From NCBI RefSeq assembly GCF_009711525.1, contig NZ_SMLV01000427.1, positions 1 through 53,214 on the forward strand: a DNA stretch of 53,214 nt, given 5' to 3'. The position numbers were made by a program, and so were the translations under genes. The first letter of the stretch is position 1. Each line of letters begins with the position of its first letter. Shown here piece after piece: positions 16,355 to 24,868 of the stretch. The stretch comes from Fulvivirga lutimaris. GTDB taxonomy: Bacteria > Bacteroidota > Bacteroidia > Cytophagales > Cyclobacteriaceae. Under the pieces are notes generated by a model. It was not told the origin of the DNA and did not search any database. It saw only the letters and a program-made list of their open reading frames with translations.

Positions 16355-17074
16355 ATGAGAAAAGTAGTATATGTTTTTTTATTAATTCTCACTGCTCAAG
16401 TGGCCAAGGCTCAGACCACTTTGACTTTAGCAGATTCTCTATTTGAAAAAAAGAAGTACACTGAGTCTTTTGAACTTTACAAGTCAATACTCGAACTAGA
16501 AAAGAAATCGAGTCCTTCTATGCTTTTAAAAATGGCCTATATCAAAGAAGGGCTTGGTGGCTATAGTGATGCGTTATACTACCTTAACCTTTACTACCTG
16601 CAAACTGCAGACAAAAAGGTGCTTTCCAAAATGGAAGAGCTCTCTAAAAAAAGAAACATGAAGGGTTATGAATTCAGCGATTTTGAATTCATACAGACCA
16701 TCTTCTATAAATATTACTTTATCATCTGCGGATTGGTAATGGCACTTGCTATTTTATTTTTGGCTTTTACCTACCACCTGAAATTCAACTTAAAAAGAAG
16801 TCCTATTCTGCCTGCGTCCTTCATGTCAATTTCTCTGGCTATACTTTTCTACATTCTCAACTTTGGACATGACTATGATAAGGCTATAATCAATCAATCA
16901 AGCACTTACATGATGAGTGGACCTGGGGCTGGAGCTGAGGTGATTAGCATTATCGATAAGGGTAACAGGCTACAGACCAAAGGTGAATATGATGTATGGA
17001 CAAAAGTGGAATTTGACAACAAAACTGGTTACATCAAAACTGATAAGCTCAAGAAAATAGCTTTTAGCAATTAA
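16355..17074 (+). CDS. TPR and SH3-like domain membrane protein
   Basis: A 239-residue protein with a signal peptide (cleavage near AKAQ, about residue 20), a helical TPR-like section (about 22-100: ADSLFEKKKYTESFELYKSIL, SDALYYLNLYYLQ, each within one repeat), two membrane helices (about 118-137 and 150-167) and a C-terminal bacterial SH3-like domain (about 185-235, with ISIIDKGNRL, WTKVEF, GYIKTDKL). The layout resembles BatE-type proteins, but no other bat genes are near, so no role is assigned. Its stop overlaps the stop of the convergent 900-residue protein. Confidence 0.8.
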   Translation: MRKVVYVFLLILTAQVAKAQTTLTLADSLFEKKKYTESFELYKSILELEKKSSPSMLLKMAYIKEGLGGYSDALYYLNLYYLQTADKKVLSKMEELSKKRNMKGYEFSDFEFIQTIFYKYYFIICGLVMALAILFLAFTYHLKFNLKRSPILPASFMSISLAILFYILNFGHDYDKAIINQSSTYMMSGPGAGAEVISIIDKGNRLQTKGEYDVWTKVEFDNKTGYIKTDKLKKIAFSN

Positions 17075-19773
17075 TACATTACTGTTACTGATCCCTGATA
17101 TTTCTGGTTAGTATATCTGATTTGGTAGTAATATACTCCAGCAGCTGCATCTTCGCCAAACCATTTGAATTCGCGATCACCGCTTTGGAAAATCTCACGC
17201 CCCCACCTATTGAATATCACAACCTCCTCAAACTGTCCTGCACAATTGTCAATAGGCAGAATATTTCTTAGTTCATTAGTGTTTTCATCTCTCTTAAACA
17301 TTCCAAAGAAGGCATTATACTCATCACCATTTGGAGTAAAGAAATTAGGTGGCAACAACTGTTCTCCCCCGTTCTCCAGATCCTGAACATGGATCTTCAA
17401 CGTTCTTAAAGTTGACCTTGACTCATAGCAATTCTGGTCCTGTGCCAGGAACGTTAGCTCCAAGTCTCTGGTTAAGTCAGGTCCTGTAAGGTCCACACAT
17501 GCTGTTGTCCAGCTGAACAATGATTGAACAGCACCTGTACCCTCGGCCGATTCAAAGATAAATGGGTCATCGGTATTTCGCTCTAAAAGATCCAGAACTA
17601 CAACATCCCCCTCGAGATCAAGAGCTCTGATGTTTACCTCAATGGTTTCTCCAACAAGTACACTTATGCTATCCTTGATGATTTCAACATCGTTAAGACT
17701 AGTCATAAATACCTCAGGTGACGAATTGATTGGCGGAGAAAGCAAAATATCAATATCCAATGTGTCTGTATTAGACAACTGACAATCATCTAAATCTTCT
17801 ACATAAAATGATACCCTCAAAGAATCCAGCTCGCTATTGTAAGTACAAGGAATACCCCAGAACAAGTTGCTTGTAATTCCAGGATTACCATAGCCTTCCT
17901 TATTTTCAAAGGTCATCCCAATATCTTCAAAATTAAAGTTCTTAGGTATTCCAAATAATGAAATTAGATCATTGTCATTGTCCCGAGCTTTAATGTTGAG
18001 ATCTATTGTCTCCCCATAATTATATTTAAGCATTTGGTAACTAGCACCAGGTTTAGAGACCTCAAAAACTTTAGGTTTTGTTTGATCAGGGAAGTCAATA
18101 TTGAGGGTCAGGATTATCTCCTTTGCATCCTCGTAAGTACATTGATCAATATCATCAACCCTCAACAAGATATCAAAAGCCTTCCTCACGCCTGAACTGA
18201 CGGGCACATCCCGCCCCTGATAAAAATTTAGATCTTCTGTATTACAATCGTAATTCCAGTTGAAAGTTGTGGAGACATCATTACTGCCATAAACCGGCTC
18301 AGTAAATGTCATGCCCACATCCGCCAGATTAAAACCCAAAGGTGTGATATCAAGTAAAACCTCATCTTCCAAATCAAAACCATTGATATCAAAGGTCAAA
18401 CTACCATTAGCAACAGAAGTCACATTTTTAGAGATCTGATTGATCTTTGGACTGTTGACTGTTTCTGCAAAGAAGGCCCTGGTGTTTGGAGGCTCTTGTA
18501 TATTCAGTGTAACTATCACCGTATCGAGCGCAGGTTGCGGACATGCGTCATCTAAAGCAATGATGCCTATTTTGTATGGTTTTCCAATAACATAAGGACA
18601 CTGAGGAAAGCATACTTCAAATCGAGCAGTGTCTATTACCGATTTCAATGGTGTATTTAGGGTTTCCAAAATTTCAATACCTTCTAGTTTTGCATTAAAA
18701 TTTATAGGAATGGCTCTAATGGTTACATCTTCAGAAAATTCACCACTAACTGGAACGTCATTTACCAGTATCTCTACACAGCGCTCATCGGCCACATAAG
18801 GAAAGTAAAGCTCATTGCCTTCTACATAAAAACCAGACTTCCCTTTTTCACGAGCCCGTACGACTGGCGATTCATTGGCACAATTGCTCACAACAAGCAT
18901 TTGAAAATCCCTGCGCATTTCACCAATTTTCTCACCATTTCGATATTCTTCGCATTTTACAGCGAAAACAAATAAGCCTTCAAACTTAGGTGTTACAGTC
19001 AGGAGCCCAACTTCTGATATTTTTAAATCAGGAGAGCCATTGATAACATTTTCTAAACTAAAACCCTCTTGCCAGACTACTTCTGGATAAGGCCCTGGAT
19101 TTGGGTTAATAGGATATGCTAACTGTGTGTCTACAGTGCTGTATGGAGTAACCATACTATAAACAAGTGAATCGCCATCATCATCGATACCTCCAAAATC
19201 AGCAAAATAAAATTTGTCAACACATCCATAATCTCTCAATGGAGGAAATAATCGTGGAGTAGAATTAATAAATTGCTCACCATCTTTTACCACTGGTGGA
19301 AACTCAAGGTAAAATGTTTGACCTGCACTAATACCACCAGTATTTGGTACTGCACTATTAATATTATTGATAGTATAGTTTCTACAACACCTTTCATAAG
19401 CGACATAGTAACCATCAGGATGATTAAACTGACCAGGTGGTAATGTAATTGTATTTGAATAATACAATCTTGAAGTAACTAGCTGTCCATCACTACACTC
19501 AACATTGCTGTAGGGCACCAATTGATCCTCCGCTACATTTAAGGTATAAGAACCCATTCTGACATTGTCATGCTTACGATAGATATAAACTATAATTGAT
19601 TGCTCCCTTGCTCCAGCAGCACCATTTATCTCATCAAAGTACATAACCATGTTGAGACTATAATCATAATCCTGTAGGTGCAATAATTCAAATTCACCAC
19701 CTACAATATGCGAGGCAAAACTTGTAAGTTTGCAAGCCAAAAGAACAATTAGAGTAAGTAGAATTTTGCGCAT
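17071..19773 (-). CDS. Large secreted protein with gliding-type / T9SS type-B C-terminal domain
   Basis: A 900-residue exported protein: signal peptide (about 1-20, SFASH), a long region of tandem beta-sandwich-like units with repeated patterns such as DGDSLVYSM, DLEDEVLLDI, DNDNDLISLFG and DLEGDVVVLDL (acidic, probably Ca-binding, PKD/cadherin-like repeats), and a C-terminal gliding-motility-associated domain (about 815-900) with PPNFFTPNGDEYN, VVIFNRWGREIF and AAGVYYYQI. That domain marks cargo of the type IX secretion system for the cell surface. Adhesion or gliding is the usual role; the ligand is unknown. It is transcribed alone, divergent from rlmD. Confidence 0.92.
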   Translation of the reverse strand: MRKILLTLIVLLACKLTSFASHIVGGEFELLHLQDYDYSLNMVMYFDEINGAAGAREQSIIVYIYRKHDNVRMGSYTLNVAEDQLVPYSNVECSDGQLVTSRLYYSNTITLPPGQFNHPDGYYVAYERCCRNYTINNINSAVPNTGGISAGQTFYLEFPPVVKDGEQFINSTPRLFPPLRDYGCVDKFYFADFGGIDDDGDSLVYSMVTPYSTVDTQLAYPINPNPGPYPEVVWQEGFSLENVINGSPDLKISEVGLLTVTPKFEGLFVFAVKCEEYRNGEKIGEMRRDFQMLVVSNCANESPVVRAREKGKSGFYVEGNELYFPYVADERCVEILVNDVPVSGEFSEDVTIRAIPINFNAKLEGIEILETLNTPLKSVIDTARFEVCFPQCPYVIGKPYKIGIIALDDACPQPALDTVIVTLNIQEPPNTRAFFAETVNSPKINQISKNVTSVANGSLTFDINGFDLEDEVLLDITPLGFNLADVGMTFTEPVYGSNDVSTTFNWNYDCNTEDLNFYQGRDVPVSSGVRKAFDILLRVDDIDQCTYEDAKEIILTLNIDFPDQTKPKVFEVSKPGASYQMLKYNYGETIDLNIKARDNDNDLISLFGIPKNFNFEDIGMTFENKEGYGNPGITSNLFWGIPCTYNSELDSLRVSFYVEDLDDCQLSNTDTLDIDILLSPPINSSPEVFMTSLNDVEIIKDSISVLVGETIEVNIRALDLEGDVVVLDLLERNTDDPFIFESAEGTGAVQSLFSWTTACVDLTGPDLTRDLELTFLAQDQNCYESRSTLRTLKIHVQDLENGGEQLLPPNFFTPNGDEYNAFFGMFKRDENTNELRNILPIDNCAGQFEEVVIFNRWGREIFQSGDREFKWFGEDAAAGVYYYQIRYTNQKYQGSVTVMY

Positions 19774-19838
19774 ACGCTAGCTTTCTATTAATAACAACTT
19801 TTAAAGATAAGCCTGATTGATTGCGTATTGTATAAAAC

Positions 19839-21254
19839 ATGAAGATAAAAAATAAAATTTTAAATAATATAGAAATTGAAGGGATTGCTGCTGAAGGCAA
19901 CTGCATTGCCCGTCATGAAGGACAAATCATTTTTGTGCCAAGAGTAGCTCCAGGAGATATTTGTGACATCAGAATCACGAAAAGAAAGAAAAGCTACTTG
20001 CAGGCAGTTCCATTAAAAATTCACAGCTATTCTAAACTAAGAAGTGAACCATTCTGTGAGCATTTCGGAACATGTGGCGGTTGCAAATGGCAGCATATCG
20101 ACTATCAGGTGCAACTAGATACCAAACAGCAGCAAGTAGTTGACAATTTGGAGCGCATAGGAAAAGTTAAATTCGACAAGATGAACCCTATAATTGGTTC
20201 TGAGCAAACTAACTACTACAGAAACAAGCTTGAATTTACCTTCTCAGATAGTCGATGGCTCACCAGGGAAGAAATTGATAGTGGAGAAGATATTGACAGA
20301 AGTGCTTTAGGCTTCCATATGCCAGGTAGGTTTGATAAAATTCTGGACATAGACCATTGCCACCTTCAACAAGACCCTTCCAATGGTATTAGAAAGAGAG
20401 TAAAGGCTTTTAGTATTGAAAATGAAATACCATTTTTCAATCTCGTTCATCAGACTGGATTTTTAAGAAATCTGATAATCAGAACTGCTTCTACAGGTCA
20501 GGTTATGGTCGTGCTACAAGTTACTCAGGATAATGAAGAGTGGACCAACGCTATTCTTGAAATGCTAGCAGCAGAATTTCCTCAGATTACATCTTTGAAC
20601 TATGTTATAAACAATAAAGGAAATGATACATACCATGATCTTGAGGTAGTTAATGTGAAGGGACTGCCGTACATTGAAGAACAGATGACCAAGCCTGACG
20701 GTAGCGGAAAGTTAACCTTTAGAGTAGGTCCAAAGTCATTTTATCAGACTAATGCCAGCCAGGCAGAAATTTTATATCATGAGGCATGGAAATTAGCTGG
20801 ACTTAAGGGGGATGAAGTGGTTTATGACCTTTACACCGGAACTGGAACTATCGCCAATTATGTGGCAGGTAATGCTAAGAAAGTTGTTGGTGTGGAATAC
20901 ATAGATGCCGCCATTGAAGATGCCAAGGTCAATTCTAAAATTAATAACGTTGAGAACACCTCTTTCTATGCCGGTGATATGAAAGATATTATGACGGCTG
21001 ATTTTATTGCGAAAAATGGAGCTCCTGATGTGATAATTACTGACCCACCAAGGGCAGGAATGCACCCTGAAGTTTGTAATGTTTTGCTAGATAGTAATGC
21101 TAAGAAGATAGTTTACATCAGCTGTAATCCAGCGACACAAGCACGTGATTTAGCTATCCTTGATGTAAAATATAAAATCGTAGAAGTGCAGCCTGTTGAT
21201 ATGTTTCCGCACACACATCATGTAGAGAATATTACTTTGCTAGAGTTGAGATAA
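19839..21254 (+). CDS. rlmD: 23S rRNA (uracil(1939)-C(5))-methyltransferase RlmD-type
   Basis: SAM-dependent methyltransferase of the RumA/TrmA family, 471 residues. An N-terminal TRAM domain (about 5-62) is followed by an iron-sulfur motif Cys73-x5-Cys79-x2-Cys82 (GTCGGCKWQH) with a probable fourth Cys in DIDHCHLQ, the SAM site (VYDLYTGTGTIANYV), the DPPRAGMHP motif and the catalytic Cys in YISCNPATQARDL. The product methylates a uracil of 23S rRNA; which uracil cannot be read from sequence alone (RlmC/RlmD paralogues are hard to separate), but the Fe-S motif and TRAM favour RlmD. Confidence 0.92.
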   Translation: MKIKNKILNNIEIEGIAAEGNCIARHEGQIIFVPRVAPGDICDIRITKRKKSYLQAVPLKIHSYSKLRSEPFCEHFGTCGGCKWQHIDYQVQLDTKQQQVVDNLERIGKVKFDKMNPIIGSEQTNYYRNKLEFTFSDSRWLTREEIDSGEDIDRSALGFHMPGRFDKILDIDHCHLQQDPSNGIRKRVKAFSIENEIPFFNLVHQTGFLRNLIIRTASTGQVMVVLQVTQDNEEWTNAILEMLAAEFPQITSLNYVINNKGNDTYHDLEVVNVKGLPYIEEQMTKPDGSGKLTFRVGPKSFYQTNASQAEILYHEAWKLAGLKGDEVVYDLYTGTGTIANYVAGNAKKVVGVEYIDAAIEDAKVNSKINNVENTSFYAGDMKDIMTADFIAKNGAPDVIITDPPRAGMHPEVCNVLLDSNAKKIVYISCNPATQARDLAILDVKYKIVEVQPVDMFPHTHHVENITLLELR

Positions 21255-21259
21255 ACAAT

Positions 21260-21285
21260 AAAGGCAGCACTAATGCGCTGCCTTT
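21260..21285. terminator. Hairpin between rlmD and the BlaR1-like gene
   Basis: AAAGGCAGC (21260-21268) pairs with GCTGCCTTT (21277-21285), loop of 8. It lies between two converging stops. The T tract after the stem is short (CCTTTCTCT), so efficiency may be modest. Confidence 0.7.
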
Positions 21286-21306
21286 CTCTAGTGCTATTGC
21301 TAATTC

Positions 21307-23145
21307 TTAATTATGATATCTCAACCCTTTAACATCACTATCAAAATACTTTTCGTATATCTCAGCGTACTTTTTGGAGTCTTTACTGCTCATTTTCTTC
21401 CCATTGACCGTAAACTCGCCATCATCATTTACATCAAGAGTTTCAATGTCCTCAGAAGATTTGATATAACCGTCCTTTACCAATTCATCTTTTAGTTCTT
21501 CATCAAATTTCTTCATCTTTTGTTCAAAGACTTTCATCTCTCTTTCCAGTTGCCCCATTTCTTCTCTTAATGATCTCATGCTTTCTCTTTCCAGCTCCAT
21601 CTGCTCTTTAGCTAAAGTCCGAGCTCTTTCTACTTCTTCTCTCCAATGCTCTTCATCAAACCTCGTTAACTCTCTTTGAGCCAAGGCCATTTCTCGCTGT
21701 CTCATGGCCATCTCTTTCATGAAACGGGCTTCTTCAAATCTTTCCGTATCAATCGAGCTCATAGTTTCCTGCAATTCGTCCATCATTAGCTCCATTTCTT
21801 CCTTATGCTCTTCATAGAAGTCAGCGAACTGCTCTGAAAATTTCAGTGCAAATGCTTCGGTCCATTCATCTAAAACCATTGGTGGCATTGGAGGCAAATC
21901 AGGTATTGACGGCACAGGGTGTGCTGGAGCCACAGGGGGCACGCGTTTCTCATACCTCCAGGCATCTTTGTCTTTTTCAGTGGTGTCTGCTTCAACTAAA
22001 ATTGTTTCTGGTGCCACTTCCTCATTTATGCTAAGATCCAGATCAGGTTCGACATCAATTTGAGGATCAACCTCAACATTCAAATTCACATCTATATAAG
22101 GGGGTTCAAAAGATTCGACCTCTAAAGGTTCTTCTTTTTTCTGCTGGTTTTTCGCGTTAATCGAATACCAACTAAAGCTCATTAATGAGGCGGCAAATAA
22201 TACCAGTATGACCATTCTGGTATCGAGTAAGTTTTGAGTTTTCATACCTGTTAATCGTTTAATTCTGTGAAATATGTTGTTATTGTTTGAGAAATATAAT
22301 GCGAGTTGAGGTTGTCTGCGAATCTCTTCTACACGAAGTAGCGTTGATGCCAGACTATAAGAATCACCAGATACTGAAAGTGCCAAATCATCACAGGCAT
22401 TTTCTCTCTCAGTTCTAATGAGGTTAGATATTAACCATACAAATGGATTGAAGAAGAATACTACTTCCACCAAATGCTGGAGTACATTAACTATAAAATC
22501 ATACCTTTTAACGTGTGCTAATTCATGCGCCAGAATGATCTCAAGTTGATCGTCTGATAGCCCTGTAAGCAATGAAGTAGGTATTATAATAATTGGCTTT
22601 ATTGTTCCAAATACCATTGGCACATCTACCCTATTAGAAACTTTTAAGATGACATTTGCTGTCATATTTAAGCGTGACTTCAACAGCTTTAACTTATTTA
22701 ACCATAATTCATTAGAGCAACTGAGGGCGTTTTTCTTTATTCTGGTAAGTAAATACCAGCCACCCAAAAGTCTGACAACCATAAAAAGAACACCAGTGCT
22801 CCAAACTGATAATATGATATTCATATTCTGTGCCAACCAACTGGTAAACGAAAAGTCGTAAACAGCATCAAAATCTTTATCAAATAGGATTTGAATATTT
22901 TTAACTCCTCCACCCATTGATACTGCTGGATCAAATAGCCAGAAGAATGTAACAACTGTGCTTATCAAATAAACCCCTAATGCAGCTACTGAAAATGTAT
23001 ATCTAATTTTACTATTGCTCACTCTGAAAATAGCAAGTACAAGAAACAGCAGGCAATAAACCAATAAGCCCTGCCACAATGAGTGAATAAGTGTATGACC
23101 AATCATAGGCACCACTAAATCGATATTTTTAAGTAGATCAATCAT
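21307..23145 (-). CDS. M56 family (BlaR1-like) membrane metallopeptidase with long charged C-terminus
   Basis: A 612-residue BlaR1/MecR1-type antirepressor: three N-terminal membrane helices (about 12-40, 50-70, 108-130), a cytoplasmic M56 zinc protease with HELAH (His207, His211) and a downstream Glu in ERENACDD, then a fourth helix (about 313-330). The C-terminal 270 residues are not a penicillin-binding domain: a Pro-rich segment (PPVAPAHPVPSIP) leads into a Glu/Arg/Met-rich coiled coil (about 425-560) and an end with DVNDDGEFTVNGKKM. The signal sensed is unknown. The start at 23145 overlaps the blaI stop by 8 bases; a 14-residue longer start would overlap more and add no helix. It presumably inactivates the BlaI-type repressor upstream. 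Confidence 0.88.
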   Translation of the reverse strand: MIDLLKNIDLVVPMIGHTLIHSLWQGLLVYCLLFLVLAIFRVSNSKIRYTFSVAALGVYLISTVVTFFWLFDPAVSMGGGVKNIQILFDKDFDAVYDFSFTSWLAQNMNIILSVWSTGVLFMVVRLLGGWYLLTRIKKNALSCSNELWLNKLKLLKSRLNMTANVILKVSNRVDVPMVFGTIKPIIIIPTSLLTGLSDDQLEIILAHELAHVKRYDFIVNVLQHLVEVVFFFNPFVWLISNLIRTERENACDDLALSVSGDSYSLASTLLRVEEIRRQPQLALYFSNNNNIFHRIKRLTGMKTQNLLDTRMVILVLFAASLMSFSWYSINAKNQQKKEEPLEVESFEPPYIDVNLNVEVDPQIDVEPDLDLSINEEVAPETILVEADTTEKDKDAWRYEKRVPPVAPAHPVPSIPDLPPMPPMVLDEWTEAFALKFSEQFADFYEEHKEEMELMMDELQETMSSIDTERFEEARFMKEMAMRQREMALAQRELTRFDEEHWREEVERARTLAKEQMELERESMRSLREEMGQLEREMKVFEQKMKKFDEELKDELVKDGYIKSSEDIETLDVNDDGEFTVNGKKMSSKDSKKYAEIYEKYFDSDVKGLRYHN

Positions 23146-23518
23146 TTTTATCGTTCTTAAGTTGATCAATATACGCTCTAATCTCATCGAGCTCTTTATC
23201 AGTTGATTTGCTATTACCGAGCGCCTGCATGACCAAATTCATAGCTGAACCTTTGAATACCTTATCAACCACCTTATCCAACATTTTTTGCTGAGTTGCC
23301 GATTCAGAAATAATCGACTTGTAAATATGAGTTTTACCTTTAAGCTCTCGCGATACCAAACCCTTGTCATGCATAATCTGCAATATCTTTAGAGTGGTTG
23401 TATAACCTATCTCCTTTTCTGATCGAAGTTGGTCGTTTACTTCTCTTACAGTCTGAGGACCTTTGGCCCAAAGCACTTGCAAAATATCTAACTCTTTTTC
23501 TGTCGGTTGTGGAATCAT
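23138..23518 (-). CDS. BlaI/MecI/CopY family transcriptional repressor
   Basis: A 126-residue winged-helix repressor: DNA-binding part in PTEKELDILQVLWAKGP and TVREVNDQL, wing near IGYTTTLKILQIMHDKGLVSR (in two parts), then a helical dimer domain. The family represses its own operon until the partner M56 protease cleaves or removes it. It is directly upstream of that protease, with overlapping genes, and two operator-like dyads lie in its promoter. The regulon may extend beyond this pair. Confidence 0.93.
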   Translation of the reverse strand: MIPQPTEKELDILQVLWAKGPQTVREVNDQLRSEKEIGYTTTLKILQIMHDKGLVSRELKGKTHIYKSIISESATQQKMLDKVVDKVFKGSAMNLVMQALGNSKSTDKELDEIRAYIDQLKNDKND

Positions 23519-23521
23519 ACT

Positions 23522-23543
23522 ATCTACGAACTATTTCGTAATA
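23522..23543. promoter_or_regulatory. BlaI-type operator, start-proximal
   Basis: Imperfect dyad with right half ATTTCGTAATA (23533-23543) and left half matching at TACGAA (23526-23531 region). It lies 4 bases upstream of the blaI ATG and directly downstream of a -7-like TATAATTG (minus strand, 23551-23544), so it would cover the transcription start. Confidence 0.7.
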
Positions 23544-23577
23544 CAATTATAGATTAGGTTTTCTTCTTATCCTAGTT

Positions 23578-23599
23578 TATTACGAAATATTTCGTAATA
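23578..23599. promoter_or_regulatory. BlaI-type operator, perfect palindrome
   Basis: Half-site TATTACGAAAT (23578-23588) is followed at once by its exact reverse complement ATTTCGTAATA (23589-23599). It shares its right half with the site at 23522-23543; the centres are 56 bases apart, which places the dimers near the same DNA face. This copy would overlap the -33 region of blaI. Confidence 0.8.
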
Positions 23600-23740
23600 G
23601 GTTTTAATAGCCTTTCAGCTGACCCCACGGCCTATTTTGCAAATCAACCTAAAAAGAGCACCCTCTTTCCAACTAAAAACAGTGTTGAAACACTTTTATC
23701 CGCTTTCAATTTTATTATCTTAGAATTTGATAGTTGCAAA

Positions 23741-24799
23741 ATGAAGAAACCCAATTACTTACGCTTTTTCACTGTCGTTGTACTTTTTATCATTTGCTAT
23801 GTAGCATTATTAGCAATGTTGATAAGAATTGAGGCACACGATCCGACAGCTAAAATCAAAGACTTTGGCGATGCAGTTTGGTTTTCTATAGTTACCCTTA
23901 CTACAGTGGGATATGGTGATTTACACCCTGTTACCCATGAAGGTAAAATGTTTGCCTCTATCTTTCTTATTGCTAGCCTTGGTTTCTATGGTGTAATCAT
24001 AGGTCAGATTAGCAGCATTATGAGCACTATAAAAGAACATAACAAACTGGGTATGAACGGAACAAATTTCACAAATCATGTGGTCATGATTGGATGGTCA
24101 GATTTTGGTAAGGCCGTTGTTGACCAACTTATTGCTGCCGGCAGAAGTATCGCCATTGTTACAAAAGAAAAGGATAATATCGATATCATTCAGGAGTTCT
24201 ATCCCAAGAAAAATGTATTCACTTTGTTCTCAGACTATAACAATTTTGAGTACCTCAATAAAATGAACATTCTGGATAGTTCTATTGTGTTTGTTAACCT
24301 AAATGATGATACTGAAAAGCTCGTATATGTACTTAATCTTAAAAAGCACTTTAATAATCTGAATTTTGTAGTTACGCTGGACAATGCCAACCTGAAAAGT
24401 ACTTTTCAAAGTGCAGGCGTTACATATGCAGTATCAAAACACGAAATAGCCTCACGTTTGTTGGCAAGTTATATTTTCGAACCTGATGTAGCCATTTACT
24501 CTGAAGAGATTATTGCCTACCCACAAACGAATGAACATTATGATATAAAACAATATAAGGTTATAGAAGACAACCCATATATAGATCAGTTCTATGACAA
24601 GGTGTTCTATGACATGAAAAAGGAATTTAATGTAGTATTAATAGGTATAGTAAAGGTGGATGGAGAAACTCGAAAACTTATGAAAAACCCTGAAGAGTCT
24701 GTTAAGATTACTGAGGGCGACTACCTGATTATGATTACCAACAAAAACTCTGTGGTGAAGCTGAAAAAATTCTTCAATGTAGAAGAGGGCCATTTATAA
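23741..24799 (+). CDS. Voltage-type/MthK-like K+ channel with RCK (TrkA-N/TrkA-C) domain
   Basis: A 352-residue two-helix potassium channel: TM1 (about 8-29), pore helix and selectivity filter TVGYGD (55-60), TM2 (about 70-93), then a cytoplasmic RCK domain starting NHVVMIGWSDFGKAVVDQL, a Rossmann fold though the usual GxGxxG is GWSDFG, and a TrkA-C-like end (EGDYLIMITNKNSVVKL). It would gate K+ flow in response to a cytosolic ligand. It is divergent from blaI with a 222-base gap. A TATCTTAG at 23716-23723 is a possible -7 box. Confidence 0.9.
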   Translation: MKKPNYLRFFTVVVLFIICYVALLAMLIRIEAHDPTAKIKDFGDAVWFSIVTLTTVGYGDLHPVTHEGKMFASIFLIASLGFYGVIIGQISSIMSTIKEHNKLGMNGTNFTNHVVMIGWSDFGKAVVDQLIAAGRSIAIVTKEKDNIDIIQEFYPKKNVFTLFSDYNNFEYLNKMNILDSSIVFVNLNDDTEKLVYVLNLKKHFNNLNFVVTLDNANLKSTFQSAGVTYAVSKHEIASRLLASYIFEPDVAIYSEEIIAYPQTNEHYDIKQYKVIEDNPYIDQFYDKVFYDMKKEFNVVLIGIVKVDGETRKLMKNPEESVKITEGDYLIMITNKNSVVKLKKFFNVEEGHL

Positions 24800-24803
24800 A
24801 AGT

Positions 24804-24855
24804 AAAAAGCCCTGACAGATGTTCCAATGAGGTAAAACATCCATCAAGGCTTTTT
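24804..24855. terminator. Bidirectional terminator between K+ channel gene and clpB
   Basis: AAAAAGCC (24804-24811) pairs with GGCTTTTT (24848-24855); GATGTT (24818-24823) pairs with AACATC (24836-24841) inside it. T runs occur on both strands, and both flanking genes end here. Confidence 0.82.
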
Positions 24856-24868
24856 CAACCAATCAGAA

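Noticed and set aside
23653-23704. Two 6-bp hairpins (AAAGAG-CACC-CTCTTT and AGTGTT-GA-AACACT) upstream of the K+ channel gene
   Set aside because: Too weak and without a T run; no gene reads into them from the left on the plus strand. Not called as riboswitch or terminator.
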